From UBA11663 sp049616325 (GTDB taxonomy: Bacteria; Bacteroidota; Bacteroidia; Flavobacteriales_D; Sanyastnellaceae), in contig JBMZHG010000002.1 in NCBI GenBank assembly GCA_049616325.1, forward strand, positions 1 through 64,000: 64,000 nucleotides of DNA, given 5' to 3'. The notes beneath the pieces were generated by a model, which did not search any database, had not been told where the DNA came from, and saw nothing but the letters and a program-made list of their open reading frames with translations. Positions 33,501 through 41,725 of the stretch are shown here, one piece after another. How positions within the stretch are numbered: the stretch's first letter is position 1; each line of letters starts with the position of its first letter. The translations under genes and the position numbers were made by a program.

Positions 33501-34736
33501 ATGTATAAGTTTCTCGGATTGACGAGCTCAATGTTGTCCGCCTTTGTGCTCATGGGACAATCGGAATGTCCTGATCCCTCACAGTTTTGTGGTCTAGGTA
33601 CGTCATGGAATGATTCCACGCAGACTTGCGTTGTTACAAAACCGGCGGACACCAATTTCGATGGTTGTGTACAGCTCAATGATTTGCTCGAAGTTCTTAG
33701 TGAGTATGGCTATTTAGATGCGATTGGTGTTTGTGGTGGAAGCTGTTTGCTTGACGAAGATGAAGATGGCGTCTGTGATGACGAAGACCTCTGTATTGGT
33801 ATTGAGGATGCGTTAGGCGAGTGTAACGGGGGATGTCTAGCAGATGAAGATTCGGACGGAATTTGTGATGACATCGATAATTGCATAGGGGTGATTGATA
33901 CTTGTGGTTTTTGCAATGGTCAAAATGTTTGTCAACTGCTGGCAGAGGGAGATAACATTGTTGTCTACCAGGCAGACTCACATGTTCTCTTTCAGATTCA
34001 GGACTCCGATACGATTCATGTTCAATCCGATTTCGAGGCAACGATCTATCTGGTTGGCGGGGGAGGTGGAGCCGCTGGTGGCGGCGGAAGTTGCGGCAGT
34101 GGAGGTGGAGGCGGAGGCGGAGTGCTGGTGCTTGATACGCTTTTGTTGACAGGAGCTTACGTCGCAACCGTTGGTGCGGGGGGTCAAGCAGGAGGCTCCT
34201 CTGGCTCAAATGGGGGTGCTACGGAATTTTTTGGGATGTCCGCTGTAGGCGGTGGAGGCGGTGGAGGATGTTGGAGCAGTCAAACGGGAGCAGGTCAGAT
34301 TAATGGACAGAATGGAGCGAATGGAGGGGGTGGAGGGGCTTATACAGGATGGAATTCTAGTGGTGGATTAGGACTTCAAGGATTCAACGGAGGAAATGGT
34401 TTCGGTTGCAACAGCACTTGTTTGAGCGGAAGAGCTGGCGGTGGCGGTGGCGGTGCTGCTGAAAATGGCCAGAATGGATCGTATAACAATGGAGGAGACG
34501 GGGGTGACGGACAGTCTTTTAGCATTGGAAGCTTTTCCCTCGAATTGGGAGGCGGAGGTGGAGGTCGAACAGCCTACTCAGGGAGCCAAGGGGCTGGAGG
34601 AATTGGCGGAGGAGGAAATGCAGGATTGAATGGAGGTCTGCCAGGACTTCCCTACAGTGGGGGTGGCGGAGGAGCACCAGGCGGTCACGGTGCCTCCGGC
34701 TCAATTTGGATTGCGGTTCCAATTTTCACAGAATAA
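33501..34736 (+). CDS. Secreted glycine-rich protein with dockerin-like and thrombospondin-3-like repeats
   Basis: The product has 411 residues. An N-terminal signal peptide (SSMLSAFVLMGQS) is followed by one dockerin-like motif DTNFDGCVQLNDLLEVLSEY (~50-70). Two or three Asp-rich calcium-binding repeats with Cys pairs come next (LDEDEDGVCDDEDLC, ADEDSDGICDDIDNC, ~85-145). The rest (~185-400) is glycine-rich, with runs such as GGGGGAAGGGG and many Asn-Gly pairs, as in ALK-type glycine-rich domains. The gene and its 3-prime flank are visibly poorer in G and C at third positions than neighbours, which suggests a different history. No sorting tail is evident. The function is unknown; a structural or adhesive surface role is a guess. 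Confidence 0.72.
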   Translation: MYKFLGLTSSMLSAFVLMGQSECPDPSQFCGLGTSWNDSTQTCVVTKPADTNFDGCVQLNDLLEVLSEYGYLDAIGVCGGSCLLDEDEDGVCDDEDLCIGIEDALGECNGGCLADEDSDGICDDIDNCIGVIDTCGFCNGQNVCQLLAEGDNIVVYQADSHVLFQIQDSDTIHVQSDFEATIYLVGGGGGAAGGGGSCGSGGGGGGGVLVLDTLLLTGAYVATVGAGGQAGGSSGSNGGATEFFGMSAVGGGGGGGCWSSQTGAGQINGQNGANGGGGGAYTGWNSSGGLGLQGFNGGNGFGCNSTCLSGRAGGGGGGAAENGQNGSYNNGGDGGDGQSFSIGSFSLELGGGGGGRTAYSGSQGAGGIGGGGNAGLNGGLPGLPYSGGGGGAPGGHGASGSIWIAVPIFTE

Positions 34737-34818
34737 TAGCAGCTGAGCTACAACGCATATTCCATGGAAAGTTGAATTTAGGGTCGCTCAAAATAAATTT
34801 AAAAGATTAGGACCCTGA

Positions 34819-35184
34819 AATTCATGTCGTCCATGGGACAGTTCCAACGACCCGTCTTTGCTGGACGGCATAGATGAATTGCAAGGCATCGGCTTTGCTG
34901 CTGTGCGCAGCAATACTCTGGAGTTGGAATTGGGAATTCAAAATGAGTTAAGCAGGCTGCAATCCTCCAACGCTCTCGACGGGTCCAATTTTTACGCGAC
35001 TACAGGGATTAGAATTCAATTGCTCAAGATGGCACGAAGCAGGGTCTATGCCCGCGGAGGGGGTGCCGTCATTACGGATTTGAATTCATCACCAAGGCTC
35101 CATTTCGATTGCGGTTTGGGATGGACTCCCATGGTTGGTAGCAAAGTCGAAAATCGAGAGACCCTAGTCGCTAAATACCGTTAG
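34819..35184 (+). pseudogene. Probable decayed gene fragment (outer-membrane beta-strand-like)
   Basis: The frame is open from 34819 to the stop ending at 35184, but it has no believable start; the first ATG in frame is about two thirds of the way through. The translated tail (LELELGIQNELSRLQ, FYATTGIRIQLLKMARSRV, LHFDCGLGWTPMVGSK) alternates hydrophobic and polar residues like strands of an outer-membrane barrel. Like the glycine-rich gene before it, it is AT-richer than the surroundings. I read it as a remnant; it could be a short real gene with an unusual start. The rest of 34737-35194 shows no other gene. Confidence 0.35.
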
Positions 35185-35194
35185 GTTTTTGTAG

Positions 35195-35644
35195 TTAGCT
35201 CGAAGTGTTGGAAGCAGCGTCACGGATTTCTTCTGCACGAATAAGCTTGCCGTCTTCTCCGTAAAACGACCACGTGCCGACGCGGGTGCCGCGTTCGAAT
35301 GCGCCCTCGATGGCGGACTCGCCGTTGTCGTGGTAGGTGCGGTAGGTGCCGTGTTCCTCGCCCCGGTCGTAGCTGACCTGGGACCACGGCATGCCGGTGT
35401 CGTAGTAGCTGTTCCAGATGCCGTGGCGTTCGCCATTCAACAGCTGGCCGCGTGATTTGAGTTGGCCTGTTTCGTGGTACTCGAGGCGCTCGTAGACGGT
35501 GTCTCCCCGAAAACCGAGTACGACACGCGGGTCGCCGTCGGGCCAGGTGGTTTGGACTTCTTGCCGAGGGGCGTTGGGGTCGGAGGTCGTGCACGAGGCC
35601 AGCACGCCAAGCGCCCAGAAGATCGAGGTCAGGCGGACGGTCAT
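35195..35644 (-). CDS. YwqK/MORN-like repeat lipoprotein
   Basis: The product has 149 residues with the lipobox LGVLASC (Cys 18). Four to five MORN-variant repeats follow, for example YHETGQLKSRGQLLNGERHG and YHDNGESAIEGAFERGTRVG, ending in TWSFYGEDGKLIRAEE. These are the repeats of the family often labelled YwqK antitoxin in databases, but in Bacteroidota they are common in envelope proteins with no toxin partner, and none is present here. The start overlaps the polyprenyl synthetase stop (ATGA), so the two are co-transcribed. Confidence 0.8.
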   Translation of the reverse strand: MTVRLTSIFWALGVLASCTTSDPNAPRQEVQTTWPDGDPRVVLGFRGDTVYERLEYHETGQLKSRGQLLNGERHGIWNSYYDTGMPWSQVSYDRGEEHGTYRTYHDNGESAIEGAFERGTRVGTWSFYGEDGKLIRAEEIRDAASNTSS

Positions 35645-36648
35645 TGGACGCGGCGAATGGTGTATTCGATGAGGTCGCGCAGGGCTTCGCGGGCCTCGTT
35701 GCTGACCGCATCTTGGCCGCCGAGCTCGTCGAGCATGGCGAGCGACTCTTCCTTGAGGCGGCGCATTTCGGAGCGGGCGCGCTTCATGCCAGGTCCGGAG
35801 AGGATGGCGTCCATGACTTCCTTGACCGCCGCAGGGTCGTCGCTCCTGTGTTTGACGAGACGGATGAGGCGACGGCGCTCCGAGGGGGTGGCTTTGGCGA
35901 GCGTGTGGATGAGTGGAAGCGTCATCTTGCGTTCGCGGATGTCTTGTCCGGTGGGCTTGCCGGTGCGGTCGCCTTCGCCGAGGTCGAGGAGGTCGTCCTG
36001 GATTTGGAAGGCGAGGCCGACGCGTTCGCCAAGGCCCCACATGCGCTGGACGGTGTCGTCGTCGGCCCCGGCCGCGGCGGCCCCGCAGGCGCAACATGCC
36101 GCGAGGAGCGAGGCGGTCTTGCGACGGATGATGTCGAAGTACACCTCTTCGGTGATGTCGAGGCGGCGCGCTTTTTCGATTTGGAGGAGTTCGCCCTCGC
36201 TCATTTCGCGTACGGCGCGCGAGGTAATCTTCAGCAGGTCAAACGCCTCGGCGTCGACCGCCGCGAGGAGGCCGCGGGACAGGAGGTAGTCCCCGACGAG
36301 CACCGCCACCTTCTTCTTCCAAAGCGCCTGGATGCTGAACACGCCGCGCCGCAGGGGGCTCTCGTCGACCACGTCGTCGTGGACCAAGGTGGCCGTGTGC
36401 AGGAGCTCGATGAGGGCGGCGGCGGTGTGGGCGCGGTCGGTGGCGCCGCCTTGGTCGTCGACGCCGCCGTGAAGCCGGGCGCTGAGAAACACGAACATGG
36501 GCCGCATCTGCTTGCCTTTCCGGCGAAGGATGTACCGCATGACGGTGTCGAGGAGCGCGACGTCGGTGGTGACGGCTGCCCGGAATTTGGGCTTGAAAGC
36601 CGCCATGTCTCCCGACAGGAGGCTGGTCACACGTTGCAGGTCCGCCAT
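35641..36648 (-). CDS. Polyprenyl synthetase (trans-isoprenyl diphosphate synthase)
   Basis: The product has 335 residues from the ATG at 36648, which sits 5 bases after a perfect TACCTTTG element. The much longer upstream frame is antisense to yicC and is rejected. The first aspartate-rich motif VHDDVVDESPLRRG (~88-101) and the second, FQIQDDLLDLGEGDRTGKP (~210-228), are those of octaprenyl/solanesyl diphosphate synthases. The enzyme extends farnesyl-type diphosphates with IPP to make the menaquinone side chain. Chain length cannot be told exactly. It is divergent from yicC, with 88 bases between starts. Confidence 0.92.
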   Translation of the reverse strand: MADLQRVTSLLSGDMAAFKPKFRAAVTTDVALLDTVMRYILRRKGKQMRPMFVFLSARLHGGVDDQGGATDRAHTAAALIELLHTATLVHDDVVDESPLRRGVFSIQALWKKKVAVLVGDYLLSRGLLAAVDAEAFDLLKITSRAVREMSEGELLQIEKARRLDITEEVYFDIIRRKTASLLAACCACGAAAAGADDDTVQRMWGLGERVGLAFQIQDDLLDLGEGDRTGKPTGQDIRERKMTLPLIHTLAKATPSERRRLIRLVKHRSDDPAAVKEVMDAILSGPGMKRARSEMRRLKEESLAMLDELGGQDAVSNEAREALRDLIEYTIRRVQ

Positions 36649-36653
36649 AGTGA

Positions 36654-36661
36654 CAAAGGTA
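36654..36661 (-). promoter_or_regulatory. Promoter -7 element TACCTTTG of the polyprenyl synthetase gene
   Basis: On the minus strand this is an exact TAnnTTTG match ending 5 bases before the ATG at 36648. A TTG lies 16 bases further upstream and could serve as the -33 element. The spacing predicts a leaderless mRNA. Confidence 0.6.
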
Positions 36662-36724
36662 GCGCCGGGCGAACCTGCAATGACGTTCGAAAGGGCACGG
36701 GCGACACGCCTCGGTTCGAGAGCG

Positions 36725-36732
36725 TATCTTCG
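36725..36732 (+). promoter_or_regulatory. Promoter -7-like element TATCTTCG of the yicC-gmk-nadD operon
   Basis: TATCTTCG ends 4 bases before the ATG at 36737, which matches the expected YicC N-terminus MLRSMTGYG. The element and the family start agree, which makes this one of the better leaderless candidates in the window. Confidence 0.6.
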
Positions 36733-36736
36733 TGGC

Positions 36737-37609
36737 ATGCTGCGTTCCATGACAGGGTACGGCAAAGCCGAAGGCGCCGTCGGATCCCGGAAATACACCG
36801 TCGAAGTTCGTTCCCTGAACGGCAAGAACCTCGACCTCTCGGTGCGGATGCCATCCGTGCTCAAGGAAAAAGAAATGGACCTGCGCACGGAGCTTGGCGC
36901 GCGCATCGTGCGCGGGAAAAGCGACGTCGCCATCCACTTCGAAGCGGACGCAGCTGAGGCGCGCCACGAGTTGAACGGCCCGGCCATTCGCCAGTACGTG
37001 AAGGACTTGGAATCGCTCGCCGCAGAGACCGGGCAGCCAACCGGCAACTTGCTTGCCACGGCGGTTCGTTTTCCGGACGCCATGCAGACTTCCAAGGAGG
37101 CGTTTGACGAGGAGGCCTGGAAAGGAATCCATGCGTTGGTGCTGGAGGCGACCGACAACTTTGACGTCTTTCGTGACACCGAAGGGGCGTCGCTGGAGGC
37201 CGATTTCACAGCGAGACTCGCCACCATTGAAGTGCTTGAAGCGGGTTTGGATCCGCTCCTTGAAGCCCGAATCCAACGCGTCCGCGACCGCATCCGAACC
37301 AACCTCGAAGAGGTGGTCGATCGGGCCGCGCTCGACGAGGGACGGTTTGAGCAGGAGGTGCTTTACTACATCGAGAAGATGGACGTCAGCGAAGAGCGCA
37401 CGCGACTCACCGCGCACATCGCGTACTTCCGCGAAATCATGGAAACGGGGGCGGGGCAAGGAAAGAAGCTGGGGTTTGTGGCTCAGGAAATGGGCCGCGA
37501 AATCAACACGCTCGGGAGCAAAGCCAACGACGCCGACCTCCAACGCATCGTCGTTCAGATGAAAGACGAGCTCGAGAAGATCAAGGAACAAGTCCTGAAC
37601 GTCCTCTGA
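36737..37609 (+). CDS. yicC: YicC/YloC-family endoribonuclease
   Basis: The product has 290 residues. The N-terminus MLRSMTGYGKAEG and the C-terminal block KKLGFVAQEMGREINTLGSK, then ALIQMKDELEKIKEQ-like residues, are diagnostic of the YicC family. Members are metal-dependent endoribonucleases linked to RNA turnover and stationary-phase survival. The start is fixed by family alignment and by a TATCTTCG element 4 bases upstream. gmk follows 1 base after the stop and nadD overlaps gmk, so yicC leads a three-gene operon, an arrangement common in Bacteroidota. Confidence 0.92.
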   Translation: MLRSMTGYGKAEGAVGSRKYTVEVRSLNGKNLDLSVRMPSVLKEKEMDLRTELGARIVRGKSDVAIHFEADAAEARHELNGPAIRQYVKDLESLAAETGQPTGNLLATAVRFPDAMQTSKEAFDEEAWKGIHALVLEATDNFDVFRDTEGASLEADFTARLATIEVLEAGLDPLLEARIQRVRDRIRTNLEEVVDRAALDEGRFEQEVLYYIEKMDVSEERTRLTAHIAYFREIMETGAGQGKKLGFVAQEMGREINTLGSKANDADLQRIVVQMKDELEKIKEQVLNVL

Positions 37610-37610
37610 C

Positions 37611-38213
37611 ATGCCCGCCGGACCCAAACCCCAAGGAGACGGCCTCGCCATCATCTTTTCCGCTCCTTCCGGCGCGGGCAAGACCACCCTGGTTCGCCAC
37701 CTCATGTCCAAGGCGGACCTGTCACTCGGCTTCAGCGTCAGCGCCACGACCCGCGCGCCCCGAGAAGGCGAACAAGACGGCGTGGACTACCACTTCCTGA
37801 CTCCGGAGACCTTCGCGGCCAAGGTGAAAGCAGGCGAGTTTGTGGAGCACGAGGAAGTCTACGAAGGCCTGTCGTACGGCACGTTGTGCAGCGAGGTGGA
37901 GCGCTTGTGGCGCGACGGCCGCACTCCGCTTTTTGACGTGGACGTGGTCGGAGGCCAAACCCTCAAGTCCGTCTTCGGCGACAGCGCCCTGTCCATTTTC
38001 GTCATGCCCCCCTCGATGCACGCCCTCGAAGACCGGCTTCGCAACCGCGGGACGGAAGACGAGGCGGCCCTTGAGAAGCGCATCGCCAAGTCCCAGCACG
38101 AAATGGAAGCGGCTCCGGCATTCGATTTGCGGCTGGTGAACGACGATTTGGACTTGGCGAAGCAGGAGGCAGTAGACATGGTGGGCGATTTCCTTGAACG
38201 CTCCTTTCACTGA
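37611..38213 (+). CDS. gmk: Guanylate kinase
   Basis: The product has 200 residues. The P-loop FSAPSGAGKTTLVRHL (~15-30) and the GMP-binding region SVSATTRAPREGEQDGVDYH are followed by EFVEHEEVYEGLSYG, as expected for guanylate kinase. The enzyme phosphorylates GMP to GDP using ATP. It begins 1 base after the yicC stop, and its own stop overlaps the nadD ATG by one base. Confidence 0.95.
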   Translation: MPAGPKPQGDGLAIIFSAPSGAGKTTLVRHLMSKADLSLGFSVSATTRAPREGEQDGVDYHFLTPETFAAKVKAGEFVEHEEVYEGLSYGTLCSEVERLWRDGRTPLFDVDVVGGQTLKSVFGDSALSIFVMPPSMHALEDRLRNRGTEDEAALEKRIAKSQHEMEAAPAFDLRLVNDDLDLAKQEAVDMVGDFLERSFH

Positions 38214-38815
38214 TGCGACGCGTGGGCTTGTACTTGGGGTCCTTCAACCCCATTCACCTCGGACATTTGGTCATTGCCAACCACATGCTGAATCAGGCGG
38301 GGTTGGACGAGGTGTGGTTCGTGGTGACGCCAAGCAGCCCGCACAAGCAAGGTGTCTCGATGATCCCGGAAGAGCATCGGCTGCAAATGGCTCATTTGGC
38401 GTTGGTGGACCACCCGCATTTGAAGGCGTCGGCGGTGGAGTTTGACCTGCCTCGGCCCAATTACACGTCCGACACGCTGGCCCACCTCCGAGCTACTCAT
38501 CCCGACCTCGAATTCAGCATCATCATGGGGCAGGACAACCTCGAGAATTTCCACACGTGGAAGGGCTACGAGGAATTGGCGGCGGCCCACCGCTTGCTGA
38601 TCTACCCGCGTTTGTCGACCGGCTCGTCGGAACCCTCCGGCGAGGTCGCTCGTTGGTTGACGCATCCCAACGTTGTCCTGCACGAAGCGCCGGTCATCGC
38701 CATCAGCTCGACCTACGTCCGGGATGCCATCACCGCGGGCCACGACGTGCAGTACCTGTTGCCCGACGCCGTGGTGGCGTACATCGGGAACAACCACTTT
38801 TACGAAGAAGCGTAA
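38213..38815 (+). CDS. nadD: Nicotinate-nucleotide adenylyltransferase
   Basis: The product has 200 residues. The nucleotidyltransferase motif GLYLGSFNPIHLGHLVIAN (H-x-G-H) is at the N-terminus. WFVVTPSSPHKQ and the C-terminal ISSTYVRDAI (the SSTxIR-type motif) complete the NadD pattern. It transfers AMP from ATP to nicotinate mononucleotide in NAD synthesis. It is the last gene of the yicC-gmk-nadD operon and converges on pth with 4 bases between stops. Confidence 0.95.
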   Translation: MRRVGLYLGSFNPIHLGHLVIANHMLNQAGLDEVWFVVTPSSPHKQGVSMIPEEHRLQMAHLALVDHPHLKASAVEFDLPRPNYTSDTLAHLRATHPDLEFSIIMGQDNLENFHTWKGYEELAAAHRLLIYPRLSTGSSEPSGEVARWLTHPNVVLHEAPVIAISSTYVRDAITAGHDVQYLLPDAVVAYIGNNHFYEEA

Positions 38816-38819
38816 GCCG

Positions 38820-39383
38820 TTACTGCCCGTTGTAGGTGTTCATCGCCCGCGCGAGTCCCGCGGTGGTGATGTTCAAGACCGCGTCGCCGGCCTTGGTCAA
38901 GCGCTCGTCCATGCGCTCTCTTTCCTCGCTGCTCCACTCGCCGAGCACGTAATCGACTTGCTGGCCTTTCCCAAACTCCGCCCCAATCCCAAACCGCAAC
39001 CGCGGGTACACCGTCGACCCCAGCACCGCTTGGATGTCCTTGAGCCCGTTGTGCCCTCCGTCGCTTCCTTTGGCCCGGAGCCGCAAGGTCCCAAACGGCA
39101 AATTCAGGTCGTCTGTGATAATCACGACGCGCTCGAGCGGAATCTTCTCCGCGTCCATCCAATACCGCACGGCCTTGCCGCTCAGGTTCATAAACGTAGA
39201 GGGTTTGAGGAGCACGATTTGGCGCCCCTTAAAACGGACGGTGGACACCTCGCCCAGTCTGCCGGTGTCGAAAGATCCGGACAGACGTTGGGCGAGGGAG
39301 TCCACCACCTTGAACCCGATGTTGTGTCGGGTTTCCTCATATTCCGACCCAGGATTTCCGAGGCCTACCATGAGGTACTTCAT
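38820..39383 (-). CDS. pth: Peptidyl-tRNA hydrolase
   Basis: The product has 187 residues. MKYLMVGLGNPGSEYEETRH, then NIGF (with the catalytic His in TRHN), followed by LLKPSTFMNLSG, IITDDLNLPFG and KGSDGGHNGLKDI, matches Pth throughout. The enzyme releases peptides from stalled peptidyl-tRNA. It follows rplY by 12 bases and forms the prs-rplY-pth group that is also found together in many other bacteria. Confidence 0.95.
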   Translation of the reverse strand: MKYLMVGLGNPGSEYEETRHNIGFKVVDSLAQRLSGSFDTGRLGEVSTVRFKGRQIVLLKPSTFMNLSGKAVRYWMDAEKIPLERVVIITDDLNLPFGTLRLRAKGSDGGHNGLKDIQAVLGSTVYPRLRFGIGAEFGKGQQVDYVLGEWSSEERERMDERLTKAGDAVLNITTAGLARAMNTYNGQ

Positions 39384-39395
39384 GCAGCGAGGTGC

Positions 39396-40040
39396 TTATT
39401 CGTCTCCGCCGCCTTCGCCTTCTCCGCCTTCTCCGCCTTCTCCGCCTTCACCTTCGCCACCTTCTTCGTCTTCCAAGGCGGACTCAGCGGACATGGCCGC
39501 ACGGGTGCGCTTGCAAGCAACGAGAAGAGCACTTTCGCTCAAGAGAATGTCGAGGCCGTCAACGTTCAAGTCCCGGACTCGGGCGTTGTCGCCAATCTCC
39601 AACGGCGAGATGTCGACCGTGATGCACTCGGGCAACTGGTCGGCGATGCCGCGAACGGGCACACGACGGTAGTTGAGTTCCAATCGTCCGCCGTTCATCA
39701 CACCGATGGCTTGGCCGGTGGTGCGCAACGGAAGGTCGACCTTCACCGGCTTGCCTGGAAGGATCTCCAAGCAATCGATGTGCGTGACACGGTCGGTCAC
39801 GGGATGGAATTGAATTTCCTGGATGATGCAGTCGACTTTTTTGCCGTCGATGTCCAACTCGATTTTGAAGACGTCTGGGTTGAAGACGAGCTTGTTGAGT
39901 TGAACTTCAGACACGCTGAAGTGTACTTGCTCTGCGCCGCCGTACAAGACCCCGGGGACCCGGTTGTCCGCGCGCAGCGCGTCGGCATCTTTTTTCCCTA
40001 CGCTCTCACGTGAAGAGCCGCTCAATGATGCAGTTTTCAT
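39396..40040 (-). CDS. rplY: 50S ribosomal protein L25 (general stress protein Ctc type)
   Basis: The product has 214 residues, the long Ctc form. The N-terminal L25 domain (GKKDADALRADNRVPGVLYG) binds 5S rRNA. The TL5-type beta domain covers ~95-185, with HIDCLEILPGKPVKVDLPLR. The last ~25 residues are an unusually regular Glu/Gly tract (GEGEGGEGGEGGEGEG), encoded by a simple CTC/TCC-type repeat at 39405-39470 that could slip in length. It sits between prs (6 bases upstream) and pth (12 bases downstream). Confidence 0.93.
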   Translation of the reverse strand: MKTASLSGSSRESVGKKDADALRADNRVPGVLYGGAEQVHFSVSEVQLNKLVFNPDVFKIELDIDGKKVDCIIQEIQFHPVTDRVTHIDCLEILPGKPVKVDLPLRTTGQAIGVMNGGRLELNYRRVPVRGIADQLPECITVDISPLEIGDNARVRDLNVDGLDILLSESALLVACKRTRAAMSAESALEDEEGGEGEGGEGGEGGEGEGGGDE

Positions 40041-40046
40041 GGTAAT

Positions 40047-40991
40047 TTATTGAAGAGTAAATTGAGTGCTGATGGATTCGTTGCGCATCAAGCAGTGAAG
40101 CGTTTGCGCAAACATGTCGTGCACAGGAAGCACGGTGATTTTGGACGAATCGACGTCCGTGCGCAACGGAATGGAGTCCGTCACGATGAGTTCTTTCAAG
40201 CTGCTCGCTGCGATGCGTTCGTACGCAGGACCGCTTAACACGGCGTGGGTGCAGACGGCACGGACGCTCAATGCGCCGTGTTCCATCATCAAATCGGCCG
40301 CCTTCGTCAGGGTGCCTGCCGTGTCGCACATGTCGTCGACGATGACAACGTTTTTGCCTTCCACCTCCCCAATCACCGTCATGTTTTCCACTTGGTTGGC
40401 CACCTTGCGCTGCTTGTAGCAAATGGCCATGTCCACACCGAGGTGCTTGGCGTAGGTGTTGGCGCGCTTGGTGCCCCCGGTGTCGGGTGTGGCGATGCAG
40501 AGGTTTTCTTTCGAGATGTGCGTCTCGATCCAAGGCAGGAAGAGGGTGGACCCAAACAAGTGGTCCACGGGCACCTCAAAGAACCCTTGAATCTGGTCGG
40601 CATGCAGGTCCATGGTGATGATCCGGTTCACGCCTGCCGCCATGAGCATGTTGGCCACGAGTTTGGCGCCGATGGCGACCCGTGGTTTGTCCTTGCGGTC
40701 CTGGCGGGCAAACCCGAAGTAAGGCATCACCGCCACGATGCGCTTGGCGCTGGCACGTTTGGCCGCGTCAATGAGCATCAACAATTCAAGCAGGTTGTCG
40801 GAGGGGGGAAACGTCGATTGGACGATGATGACCTCTTTGCCGCGCACCGTTTCCTCAATGCTCACCGTGAATTCTCCGTCCGAGAACTTCTGGGTGCGCA
40901 CAGGAACCAAGGAGGTTCCGTAGGCCGAGGCCACGCGTTCCCCAAATTCTTGGGACGTGGAACCGGCGAGGATTTTGATCATGTCGGACAT
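40047..40991 (-). CDS. prs: Ribose-phosphate pyrophosphokinase (PRPP synthetase)
   Basis: The product has 314 residues from the ATG at 40991. IKILAGSTSQEFGERVA, the KFSDGEFTVSIEETVRGKEV block, the Mg site FARQDRKDKPR and the PRPP-binding loop NVVIVDDMCDTAGTLTKA are all present. The enzyme makes PRPP from ribose-5-phosphate and ATP. A longer start at 41024 is in frame, but a perfect TATCTTTG promoter element lies inside that extension (41012-41019), so the true start must be 40991 or 40982. It leads the prs-rplY-pth operon. Confidence 0.94.
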   Translation of the reverse strand: MSDMIKILAGSTSQEFGERVASAYGTSLVPVRTQKFSDGEFTVSIEETVRGKEVIIVQSTFPPSDNLLELLMLIDAAKRASAKRIVAVMPYFGFARQDRKDKPRVAIGAKLVANMLMAAGVNRIITMDLHADQIQGFFEVPVDHLFGSTLFLPWIETHISKENLCIATPDTGGTKRANTYAKHLGVDMAICYKQRKVANQVENMTVIGEVEGKNVVIVDDMCDTAGTLTKAADLMMEHGALSVRAVCTHAVLSGPAYERIAASSLKELIVTDSIPLRTDVDSSKITVLPVHDMFAQTLHCLMRNESISTQFTLQ

Positions 40992-41011
40992 GGAGCGGCG
41001 CTTCGAGGCCG

Positions 41012-41019
41012 CAAAGATA
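41012..41019 (-). promoter_or_regulatory. Promoter -7 element TATCTTTG of prs
   Basis: On the minus strand this is an exact TAnnTTTG match, located between the response-regulator stop (41027) and the prs start. With the ATG at 40991 it would give a leader of about 15 bases. It gives prs its own promoter separate from the two-component genes upstream. Confidence 0.55.
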
Positions 41020-41026
41020 GGCATTC

Positions 41027-41725
41027 TCAGTCGGTTGGCGCCACCAACTTAAAGCCCTTTCCGTGAACGTTCAAGATTTCGAGGCGGTCGTCTCCTTTGA
41101 GGTGCTTTCGGAGCTTGGCGATGTACACGTCCATGCTGCGTCCGTTGAAGTAGTTCGCGTCTCCCCAAATGTTGCGCAAAGCGTGGCTTCGTTCGAGCAA
41201 CGCGTTCTTGTGCTTGCACAGCATGAAGAGCAATTCGTTCTCCTTTGTGGTCAGGCGATTTGACTCGCCGTTCAGGGTCAGCGACTGGGTCGTGTAGTCG
41301 TACGTGTAGAGGCCCACGGTGAATTCCGTCACTTCTTCGCCGGCCTCAGGAAGGGCGGCGGCACGGCGCAAAATGGCTTGGATGCGCAGCACGAGCTCCT
41401 CCATGCTGAAGGGTTTGGTCATGTAGTCGTCGGCGCCCACTTTGAAGCCCTCGAGCGTGTCGTCTTTCGTGGAGCGCGCGGTCAGGAACAAAATCGGGAT
41501 GCTGCGGCTTTCGAGGCGAATTTCTTCGGCCACTTGGAAGCCGTCCTTGCGTGGCATCATCACGTCAAGCACGACGAAATCGTACGTGTCGCGGTGATAG
41601 GCCTTGAGTCCCTCGACGCCGTCTTGCGCCCAAGTCACTTCAAACCCTTTGGCCTTCAGGTAGTCGGAAAGCAAGCGACCCAAGCTGGGGTCGTCTTCGC
41701 AGAGGAGGATGCGGATGTCTTTCAT
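41027..41725 (-). CDS. OmpR/PhoB-family response regulator
   Basis: The product has 232 residues. The receiver domain has acidic residues ED at 10-12, the phospho-acceptor D54 in FVVLDVMMPRKDG, and the conserved Thr and Lys (FLTARS, MTKPFSMEEL). The C-terminal winged-helix DNA-binding domain (~130-230) ends RKHLKGDDRLEILNVHGKGF. Its start overlaps the histidine kinase stop by 4 bases, so the two form a two-component pair. Direct TTCACAA repeats upstream of the kinase gene are possible binding sites for this regulator. Confidence 0.93.
   Translation of the reverse strand: MKDIRILLCEDDPSLGRLLSDYLKAKGFEVTWAQDGVEGLKAYHRDTYDFVVLDVMMPRKDGFQVAEEIRLESRSIPILFLTARSTKDDTLEGFKVGADDYMTKPFSMEELVLRIQAILRRAAALPEAGEEVTEFTVGLYTYDYTTQSLTLNGESNRLTTKENELLFMLCKHKNALLERSHALRNIWGDANYFNGRSMDVYIAKLRKHLKGDDRLEILNVHGKGFKLVAPTD

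Noticed and set aside
35195..35644. Toxin-antitoxin system suggested by the YwqK-like repeats
   Set aside because: The protein is a lipoprotein, no toxin gene is adjacent, and the neighbour is an isoprenoid enzyme.
36649..37302. N-terminal extension of the polyprenyl synthetase frame
   Set aside because: It is antisense to yicC, has no family similarity, and a promoter element sits just before the internal ATG at 36648.
40992..41024. Upstream start of prs (MPIFAASKRR)
   Set aside because: It overlaps a perfect TATCTTTG promoter element and lies before the conserved N-terminus of the family.
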